Origin: Prochlorococcus sp. AG-409-L21
GTDB taxonomy: Bacteria > Cyanobacteriota > Cyanobacteriia > PCC-6307 > Cyanobiaceae
NCBI GenBank assembly: GCA_003215475.1
Contig: QCKH01000003.1
Coordinates: 1-64,000, forward strand
DNA: 64,000 bases
Direction: 5' to 3'
Below, piece after piece: positions 58,020 through 64,000 of the stretch. The position numbers were made by a program, and so were the translations under genes. The notes below the pieces were generated by a model. That model searched no databases and was not told where the DNA came from. It worked only from the letters and a program-made list of their open reading frames with translations. Each line of letters opens with the position of its first letter. The first letter of the stretch is position 1.

Positions 58020-58101
58020 TGGGAGCGGTCGGACTTGAACCGACAAACCCGAAGGTGCCGCATTTTGAGTGCGGTGCGTCTACCAATTCCACCACGCTCC
58101 C
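58020..58101 (-). tRNA. tRNA-Leu (anticodon CAA)
   Basis: 82 bases with a long variable arm. Acceptor GGGAGCG/CGCTCCC, anticodon arm CCGCA/TGCGG with loop CTCAAAA (anticodon CAA), and T-arm GTCGG/CCGAC pair. Discriminator A. It overlaps the argD open frame and lies between argD and murA. Confidence 0.97.
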
Positions 58102-58134
58102 TAGACTTTTGTTTGCAAGTTTTAGTCTTTGATT

Positions 58135-59529
58135 TTAGGCCACTTGGGACCCAGAACCAACATTCATTTTAGATTCTAGTTTTTCTGTATTTTTTCTATT
58201 TGAAATAGGTCTTTTCACTTCAGTGCGCTTGATATTCGCCCCTAGGTTGCATAACTTCTTTTCGAAATTTTCATAGCCTCTATCTAGATGGCTTAAACCT
58301 TTAATCACGCTGGTCCCTTTCGCAACCAAACCAGCTAGGACCATTGCAGCAGAGGACCTTAGGTCTCCTCCAGTTAAAGATGTGGCGAACAATTTGTTAA
58401 CTCCTTGAATCAAAGCAATGTTGTCATGCAGCTGAATTTGAGCACCCATCCTTTGCAATTCACCAACATGTTGCATTCTTTTTTCAAAAATTGTCTCTTC
58501 TATTTTTGAAGTACCCTTCGCAGTGCTTAGAAGTGACATAAATGGAGCTTGAAGATCAGTGGGGAACCCTGGAAATGGCATGGTTGTTATATCTACAGCA
58601 TAAATTGTTTTTCCTGGGATTATTTTTATTGTGTTTTCTGTCTGTTTAATTAAACAGCCGCACTCTTGAAGTTTGATAAGAACTGCTTCTAGATGCTTTG
58701 GTATGACAGGGAATATGGTAATTGGGCAACGTGTTATTGCGGAAGCAATTAAGAATGTTCCTGCTTCTATTCTATCAGGAATAACTTTGTGGATGCAGCC
58801 TTTTAAGTGATCTACCCCTTCAATAATTATTGTGGATGTTCCAGCACCTTTAATCTTTGCACCCATCTTGGTTAGCATATTTGCTAGGTCTTGTATTTCT
58901 GGCTCTCTAGCTGCATTTTCAATAGTAGTTTTACCTTCGGCAAGTATTGATGCCATTAAAATAGTTTCAGTCGCACCAACACTTTTACAGGTAAGCCTTA
59001 TTTTTGTGCCTATAAGTTTGTTACGTAAATTGGTTGTTTTTGCAAGAACATTTTCTCCTTCAAAAGTTACAGTTGCACCTAGTGCTCTTAATCCTCGAAT
59101 ATGCTCATTAATTGGTCTTGCTCCTATACGGCAACCGCCGGGTAAGGGGATTTTAACTTCTCCAAACCTTGCAAGAAGGGGACCTATGCAAACAAAACTT
59201 GCTCTAAGCGCATTGACTAATTCATAAGGAAGAGAATTTTGGGAAAGGCTTAGTCCATTTGTCTTTATATCTAATTCATTGGAAATTTGATTTACATTTG
59301 CACCAATAGAGCTTAAAAGCTTTGCCATTACATCAATATCAGTCAACTTTGGGACATTGCTTAGATGTATAGGCTCCTCTGTTAATAGCGAAGCAGCCAT
59401 TAGGACTAACGCCGAATTTTTAGCACCACTAATTTCTATTTGGCCAGACAAATCAATTTCTCCCTGAACCCGTAAATACGGAAACAGATTGCTATCAGAT
59501 ATTGATGACACACTATGCATGAGCATCAT
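58135..59529 (-). CDS. murA: UDP-N-acetylglucosamine 1-carboxyvinyltransferase
   Basis: 464 residues from ATG 59529; TTG 59532 just before it also fits. First committed step of peptidoglycan synthesis. [19 protein letters not shown] has the substrate Lys/Asn, [20 protein letters not shown] the catalytic Cys, [21 protein letters not shown] and [13 protein letters not shown] other signatures, and [10 protein letters not shown] the end. The first 20 residues and last 20 ([19 protein letters not shown]) are extra compared with E. coli MurA. Confidence 0.96.
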   Translation of the reverse strand: MMLMHSVSSISDSNLFPYLRVQGEIDLSGQIEISGAKNSALVLMAASLLTEEPIHLSNVPKLTDIDVMAKLLSSIGANVNQISNELDIKTNGLSLSQNSLPYELVNALRASFVCIGPLLARFGEVKIPLPGGCRIGARPINEHIRGLRALGATVTFEGENVLAKTTNLRNKLIGTKIRLTCKSVGATETILMASILAEGKTTIENAAREPEIQDLANMLTKMGAKIKGAGTSTIIIEGVDHLKGCIHKVIPDRIEAGTFLIASAITRCPITIFPVIPKHLEAVLIKLQECGCLIKQTENTIKIIPGKTIYAVDITTMPFPGFPTDLQAPFMSLLSTAKGTSKIEETIFEKRMQHVGELQRMGAQIQLHDNIALIQGVNKLFATSLTGGDLRSSAAMVLAGLVAKGTSVIKGLSHLDRGYENFEKKLCNLGANIKRTEVKRPISNRKNTEKLESKMNVGSGSQVA

Positions 59530-59709
59530 CAAACCATGGATAAGTCAATGATGCAAGGTTATTTTTGCTGCTCTATATGTATAGAAATAGAAGTAAAGCG
59601 AAAATAGTTCACTTAAAACTGTTTTTTTTGAGTTTTGATGGTTTAGTTAATGAGAAATTAACCTAGATGAATACTTTTCTTTTATGGTTATGATTTTTAG
59701 ATTGATTTT

Positions 59710-59792
59710 GCGGATGTGGCGGAATTGGTAGACGCGCATGTTTCAGGTACATGTGGCCTTGTGCTATGGGAGTTCAAGTCTCCCCATCCGCA
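59710..59792 (+). tRNA. tRNA-Leu (anticodon CAG)
   Basis: 83 bases with a long variable arm. Acceptor GCGGATG/CATCCGC, anticodon arm CATGT/ACATG with loop TTCAGGT (anticodon CAG) and discriminator A. Divergent from murA with about 180 bases between them. The 136 bases after it, to 59928, are AT-rich with no gene seen. Confidence 0.97.
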
Positions 59793-59928
59793 TAAAGATA
59801 TAAAGTTATTTGTTTTGAATGCTTTTATGTATTTGAAAGTGAGTTTAAATGCTATTAATAAATAAATAGAAAAGTAAAATAAGAGCTACTGCAATAAAAC
59901 ATTCCTTTTATTCAAAGAAATTAGATCA

Positions 59929-60783
59929 TTGGAGGATTTAAAAATCAAGATCTTTGAACAGCCATTGATTTCTAGTCGGAGAAATCCTTTAGTGCATCGA
60001 TTAAGAACATTATCTAGTTCTAAAGGGCGCGACAAGGCTTCATCTTTATTGCTTGAGGGAACCCATTTGCTATCTGAAGCTTTGAAAACGGGATTTATGC
60101 CTTCTGAAATTGTGCTGACTTCAAAATGGCTTGAAGAGCATTCAAGCTTATTGGTTGAATGCTCTTCTGATGTTGAAGTTCATATAGTTACAGAAGATGT
60201 CCTAAAGGCTTCTTTGACAACTTTTACACCAGATGGAGTGGCTTCTCTGTTCCCGATTAAAGGGCTACCAACAATAACGAAACAATCAAATTTTATTTTA
60301 GCCCTTGATCGCGTTCAAGATCCTGGCAACATGGGGACTTTATTTCGTACGGCCCTTGCAGCAGAGGTCGAAGAAATCTGGTTAGCCTTAGGAGCTGATC
60401 CTTTTAGTCAAAAGGTCTTGAGGTCTTCAGCCGGAGCAGTTTTGCATCTCCCTTTTAAACGTTTAGTAGATATGGAAGAGAATGTTATAAATGAGCTTTT
60501 GCGCATGTTGAAGAAAGCTCAAATTAGAGGTTTACAAGTTGTAGGGACTTTTAAGTCTGATTTTTCTAAAGAAAAAGATGTTATTCCTTATTGGGAGATT
60601 GACTGGCAGAAGCCAACTGTATTGGTTTTAGGGAATGAAGGGTCAGGGATTCATCCTAAGGTTCAAGCATTCTGTACGCATAAGGTAACTTTGCCTCATA
60701 ATGAAAATGTTGAGTCTTTAAATGTTGCATCTGCTGCAGTTCCTCTACTGTTAGAAAGGCTTCGAGCCAAAATGACCTCTTAG
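59929..60783 (+). CDS. SpoU/TrmH-family RNA 2'-O-methyltransferase
   Basis: 284 residues. SPOUT enzyme: substrate-binding N-terminal domain (NPLVHRLRTLSSSKGRDKASSLLLEGTHLLSEAL) and SPOUT motifs ALDRVQDPGNMGTLFRTALAAEV, LVLGNEGSGIHPKV and LNVASAAVPLLLERLR. The target RNA (rRNA or tRNA) is not readable. The frame opens at TTG 59929, but the strongest ribosome-binding sequence (GGAGG, 59931-59935) lies after it, pointing to a start at ATC near 59944 or TTG further down. Followed 17 bases later by lpdA. Confidence 0.88.
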   Translation: MEDLKIKIFEQPLISSRRNPLVHRLRTLSSSKGRDKASSLLLEGTHLLSEALKTGFMPSEIVLTSKWLEEHSSLLVECSSDVEVHIVTEDVLKASLTTFTPDGVASLFPIKGLPTITKQSNFILALDRVQDPGNMGTLFRTALAAEVEEIWLALGADPFSQKVLRSSAGAVLHLPFKRLVDMEENVINELLRMLKKAQIRGLQVVGTFKSDFSKEKDVIPYWEIDWQKPTVLVLGNEGSGIHPKVQAFCTHKVTLPHNENVESLNVASAAVPLLLERLRAKMTS

Positions 60784-60799
60784 TATCAATTAAAGAAAG

Positions 60800-62245
60800 G
60801 TGGGTTCAACAAACTTCGATTTTGATTTGATTGTGATTGGAGCAGGTTATGGTGGCTTTGATGCTGCTAAACATGCTGCTGAGAATGGTTTGAAGGTCGG
60901 GATTATTGAATCTCGAGAGATGGGAGGCACTTGTGTGAATAGGGGGTGTGTCCCTTCTAAGGCATTATTAGCGGCAAGTGGCAAAGTCCGTGAGCTTGCA
61001 AATGTTGAGCATCTTGCATCATTTGGTATTCATTCAGCACCGGTTCGATTTGAGCGCCAAAAGATTGCAAATCATGCAAATAACTTAGTTGCAAATGTTA
61101 GAAATAATCTTACAAAAACTCTTGAAAGATCAGGTGTATCTATTCTTCGTGGATTAGGACGCTTGGAAGGTGATCAAAAGATTGGATTGAGAGAAGCTAA
61201 TGGAGTGGATCGATTGCTAACGGCTGAAAACGTGATTTTAGCCACTGGATCAGATCCATTTGTACCCCCAGGCATTGAGATTGATGGCCGCACAGTTTTT
61301 ACAAGTGATGAAGCCATAAATCTTGAATGGCTTCCTCGCTGGATTGCTATTATTGGCAGTGGTTATATAGGCCTTGAATTTGCAGATATATATACAGCCT
61401 TGGGTTGTGAAGTAACTATGATCGAAGCCTTAGATAGAGTGATGCCTACCTTCGATCCTGATATAACAAAAATAGCTTCTCGAAATTTAATCTCTGCTAG
61501 GGATATTGATGCTAAATCTAGCGTTTTAGCAAGCAAAGTTGAACCTGGCTGTCCAGTAAAAATACAACTGTCTGATATGCAAACTAGAGAGATAGTTGAA
61601 AACTTGGAAGTAGATGCCGTTTTAGTTGCTACAGGCAGGATCCCAAATAGTAAAGGTTTGAATTTAGAGTCAATGAAGGTTGAGACTGCTCGAGGCTTTA
61701 TTCCTATTGATGACTCAATGAGAGTTTTAGTTAAAGGGAAGCCATTGGATCATCTTTGGGCTGTAGGCGATGTAACTGGCAAGTTAATGCTTGCGCATAC
61801 TGCAGCGGCTCAAGGGACTATAGCTATTGACAATATCCTTGGAAATAATAGACAGATTGATTACAGAAGTATCCCTGCGGCTACCTTTACTCACCCAGAG
61901 ATAAGTTCAGTGGGATTATCTGAAGAGGAAGCGAAAGAATTTTCTAAGAAGGATGGCTATGAGCTAGGGGTTGTTCGAAGCTATTTCAAGGCTAATTCAA
62001 AAGCTTTGGCAGAATTGGAGAGTGACGGCTTGATGAAGTTGCTTTTCAGGAAAGATACAGGCGTGATTCTTGGAGCTCATATTTATGGACTACACGCAGC
62101 TGATTTAATACAAGAGGTGGCTAATGCTTTAGCAAGGAAGCAGAGCGTAGCTGACTTGGCTATCGAGGTTCATACTCACCCAACATTAAGTGAAGTTGTT
62201 GAAGTTGCTTACAAGCAAGCTGCTCAGCAATTAAAAAGCTCTTAG
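60800..62245 (+). CDS. lpdA: Dihydrolipoamide dehydrogenase
   Basis: 481 residues from GTG 60800. FAD flavoprotein disulfide oxidoreductase, E3 of pyruvate dehydrogenase and the glycine cleavage system. VIGAGYGGFDAAKHAAENG is the FAD fold, MGGTCVNRGCVPSKALLAASG the redox disulfide CxxxxC, WIAIIGSGYIGLEFADIYTALG the NAD fold, and VHTHPTLSEVVEVAYKQA the C-terminal catalytic His-Glu. Close upstream of trpC (31 bases). Confidence 0.96.
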   Translation: MGSTNFDFDLIVIGAGYGGFDAAKHAAENGLKVGIIESREMGGTCVNRGCVPSKALLAASGKVRELANVEHLASFGIHSAPVRFERQKIANHANNLVANVRNNLTKTLERSGVSILRGLGRLEGDQKIGLREANGVDRLLTAENVILATGSDPFVPPGIEIDGRTVFTSDEAINLEWLPRWIAIIGSGYIGLEFADIYTALGCEVTMIEALDRVMPTFDPDITKIASRNLISARDIDAKSSVLASKVEPGCPVKIQLSDMQTREIVENLEVDAVLVATGRIPNSKGLNLESMKVETARGFIPIDDSMRVLVKGKPLDHLWAVGDVTGKLMLAHTAAAQGTIAIDNILGNNRQIDYRSIPAATFTHPEISSVGLSEEEAKEFSKKDGYELGVVRSYFKANSKALAELESDGLMKLLFRKDTGVILGAHIYGLHAADLIQEVANALARKQSVADLAIEVHTHPTLSEVVEVAYKQAAQQLKSS

Positions 62246-62276
62246 AGCATTTTAATTAAAACCTATTGATTTTCAT

Positions 62277-63161
62277 ATGGAGATTCGCCGACGTCCTCCC
62301 AACCCAACAGTTAAGGTAGCTAATCTTGAGTATGCGGTACCTCATGAAGAAGCAGCGCCTCGTAATATCCTTGAAAAAATAATTTGGGAAAAGGATAGAG
62401 AAGTAAGTATTGCTCGTGAACATATACCTTTAGAAAAACTAATAGCAAAGATTGAAAAATCCCCTAAAGTTAAAAACTTTTTGCAGAAGTTAAAAAACTC
62501 TTCTAATGCCCCTGCTGTGATTGCTGAGATTAAAAAAGCAAGCCCTAGCAAGGGGGTTATCCGAGAAAACTTTAATCCAGTTGAAATAGCCATTGCCTAT
62601 CAAGAAGGAGGAGCTAGCTGTTTGTCAGTACTAACCGAAAGAAAATTCTTTCAAGGAGGCTTTGATGTACTTAGTGAAGTTAGAAAGAAAATTGAACTTC
62701 CTTTGCTTTGCAAGGATTTTATCCTTCATCCCTATCAGATCTATCAAGCAAGAGCAGCGGGTGCAGATGCTGTTTTGTTAATAGCAGCGATTTTGTCTGA
62801 TCAAGATTTGATTTACTTTAATAAAATAGCTTTAAGTCTTGATCTTTCAATATTAGTTGAGGTTCATGATTCTAATGAATTAGATAGGATTTTGCGACTT
62901 GGTATATTCCCTTTGATCGGCATAAATAATCGTAATTTAAAAACTTTTGAAACTGATTTGGCGACTACAGAGAGAGTAATCAAAGAATGTTCAACTTCTA
63001 TTAAAAAACAAAATGTTTTAATCGTTAGCGAATCAGGCCTTTATACACGTGAGGATTTAGAAAAGGTTTCTGCTTTTGGTGCAAATGCAGTTCTTGTTGG
63101 GGAGTCATTAATGAGACAAGAAGATGTAACTTCCGCATTAAAGAAAATCCTTGAAAATTAA
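62277..63161 (+). CDS. trpC: Indole-3-glycerol phosphate synthase
   Basis: 294 residues, TIM barrel, tryptophan synthesis. [27 protein letters not shown] is the N-terminal strand with catalytic Glu and Lys, [45 protein letters not shown] and [14 protein letters not shown] complete the barrel. The N-terminal 30 residues ([18 protein letters not shown]) are longer than E. coli TrpC, as usual in cyanobacteria. Confidence 0.97.
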   Translation: MEIRRRPPNPTVKVANLEYAVPHEEAAPRNILEKIIWEKDREVSIAREHIPLEKLIAKIEKSPKVKNFLQKLKNSSNAPAVIAEIKKASPSKGVIRENFNPVEIAIAYQEGGASCLSVLTERKFFQGGFDVLSEVRKKIELPLLCKDFILHPYQIYQARAAGADAVLLIAAILSDQDLIYFNKIALSLDLSILVEVHDSNELDRILRLGIFPLIGINNRNLKTFETDLATTERVIKECSTSIKKQNVLIVSESGLYTREDLEKVSAFGANAVLVGESLMRQEDVTSALKKILEN

Positions 63162-63243
63162 GTCTCCAGAAAGTTGTTTTTTTCAAGAAAATATTCACAA
63201 ATCACTTGCTTTTGAGGCAGACTTAACACTGTGAATAAAAGAA

Positions 63244-63912
63244 ATGCTAGTTAGCGTATTTACTGGTTTTGTTGCTGGAACCCTTCACGTTTTAGCAGGT
63301 GCCGACCATTTGGTGGCAATGGCACCAAATGCTTTTCGCCAACCTTCATTAGCACTCAAGAATGGCTTGGCATGGGGTTTAGGACATTCGACAGGTGTAC
63401 TTCTTTTATCAGGCTTGGCAATGTTGGTTAAGGACTTTGCCCAAATTGAACGTTTATCTAGTTTTGCAGAATTCAGTGTTGGGTTATTCCTTTTGACCTT
63501 AGGAGTGTTAACTATTAGAACTTCTTTAGGACTTAATATTCATTCTCATAATCACAACCATGGTAATGGAGAAAAGCATCAACATTTTCATATACATTTA
63601 AGAGGAAGAGAAAAACATAACCGTCATTCTCATGCTTCAACGAGTTTAGGTTTGATTCATGGATTAGCAGGAGCAAGTCATTTGTTAGCTGTCATGCCAG
63701 CTTTAGCCTTGCCTCCTTTAGGAGCTTTTTTGTATTTAGCTTTTTACCTTCTTGGTTCAGTTTTTGCTATGGGTGCGGTGGTTTCTGCAATGTCTTTAGC
63801 AACATTGAAAGTTAGTCGAAGAATTATGCCTATGATTTTTGGCTTTACAGGTGCTCTTTCTTTTGTAACAGGTTTATTTTGGATTCATAAAACAACTAGT
63901 TATATTATTTGA
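63244..63912 (+). CDS. Probable nickel permease, His-rich (SodT/UreH-like)
   Basis: 222 residues, about six membrane helices. Motifs TLHVLAGADHLVAMAP and LGLIHGLAGASHLLAVMPAL each carry the HxxxxxDH- or H-containing metal helix of NicO/UreH-type nickel/cobalt transporters. A cytoplasmic loop near residues 100-131 is full of His (IHSHNHNHGNGEKHQHFHIH). Marine picocyanobacteria use a nickel superoxide dismutase and often keep this gene beside sodX, which fits the partial gene at 63917. Symbol sodT is plausible but not proved. Confidence 0.78.
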   Translation: MLVSVFTGFVAGTLHVLAGADHLVAMAPNAFRQPSLALKNGLAWGLGHSTGVLLLSGLAMLVKDFAQIERLSSFAEFSVGLFLLTLGVLTIRTSLGLNIHSHNHNHGNGEKHQHFHIHLRGREKHNRHSHASTSLGLIHGLAGASHLLAVMPALALPPLGAFLYLAFYLLGSVFAMGAVVSAMSLATLKVSRRIMPMIFGFTGALSFVTGLFWIHKTTSYII

Positions 63913-63916
63913 GGGA

Positions 63917-64000
63917 TTATTTATCTTTTGAGATTATCGTCTCTACGATTCCTTGTATTTGATTTTTATGAATTTTCCCAAACTGACGACTGTCAATACT
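63917..64000 (-). CDS. 3' end of an S26-like protease, possibly SodX (partial)
   Basis: Only 27 C-terminal codons are in the window: SIDSRQFGKIHKNQIQGI then a TAA stop. The DSRxFG stretch followed by a short basic helix is reminiscent of the end of signal-peptidase-like (S26) proteins, including the Ni-superoxide-dismutase maturation protease SodX. The neighbouring nickel permease supports this reading. The call is tentative because almost the whole gene is outside. Confidence 0.4.
   Translation of the reverse strand, partial: SIDSRQFGKIHKNQIQGIVETIISKDK

Noticed and set aside
58015..58095. N-terminal extension of ArgD starting MVELVDAPHS
   Set aside because: These codons are the translated tRNA-Leu(CAA); this extension is a well-known annotation artefact.

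Overview
The window is AT-rich, gene-dense cyanobacterial chromosome, and gene content points to Prochlorococcus, probably a low-light-adapted lineage. The signs are a kaiB-kaiC pair without kaiA, a high-light-inducible (Hli) protein, NblS, a plant-type ferredoxin, a paired clpR-clpP, a photosystem II S4-domain protein, many cyanobacteria-only families (DUF1825, DUF3086, DUF3119), a probable nickel permease beside what looks like the end of a Ni-superoxide dismutase maturation protease, and heavy use of TTG and GTG starts. No transposase, integrase, phage module or CRISPR array is visible. The species call is inference from content, not a database match.

Layout. 1-2.8 kb (minus): murD (cut by the window edge), tRNA-Val, S4-domain protein and a membrane protein. 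2.9-9.8 kb: serA-prmA, ferredoxin, small cyanobacterial proteins, a pentapeptide-repeat protein, RNase Z and a SpoIID-like protein. 9.8-18.1 kb: truB, a methyltransferase, ribosomal L27/L21, kaiBC, the sensor kinase nblS and purD. 18.2-25.2 kb (plus): purC followed by an outer-membrane block bamA-lpxC-fabZ-lpxA-lpxB-msrA. 25.3-30 kb: pepA, a GIY-YIG protein, DUF1825, tyrS and pyrF. 30-34.2 kb (minus): a probable operon of MFS_2 transporter, MlaE-type permease, DUF3119, DUF3086 and plsY. 34.3-37.6 kb: tRNA-Gly, glycogen debranching enzyme, a metallo-beta-lactamase-fold protein and HU.

37.6-40.8 kb is the least conventional part. It has short genes and long spacers: a cluster of hairpins, a near-perfect palindrome, several small membrane proteins, an hli gene preceded by an unlisted 58-codon gene, and an NdhF/NdhD-like N-terminal fragment.

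40.8-52.7 kb: cobD, ilvC, clpP-clpR, a PIN-TRAM protein, hemW-like, panB, SRP RNA, then ftsZ, ftsQ, a small membrane protein, ddl and miaB in one minus-strand block. 52.8-64 kb: tRNA-His, a cytosine-deaminase-like hydrolase paired with an FAD-linked oxidase, folC, argD, tRNA-Leu(CAA), murA, tRNA-Leu(CAG), an RNA methyltransferase, lpdA, trpC, the nickel permease and the end of the putative protease.

Most genes are housekeeping: cell wall (murD, murA, ddl, ftsQ, ftsZ), lipid A and outer membrane, nucleotide, amino-acid and cofactor synthesis, tRNA modification, protein quality control and the reduced clock. The observations most worth following are plsY and cobD reading frames whose conserved N-termini have no ATG, GTG or TTG start, the hairpin-rich spacer after HU, the truncated NdhF-like protein, and the deaminase/FAD-oxidase pair of unknown pathway.
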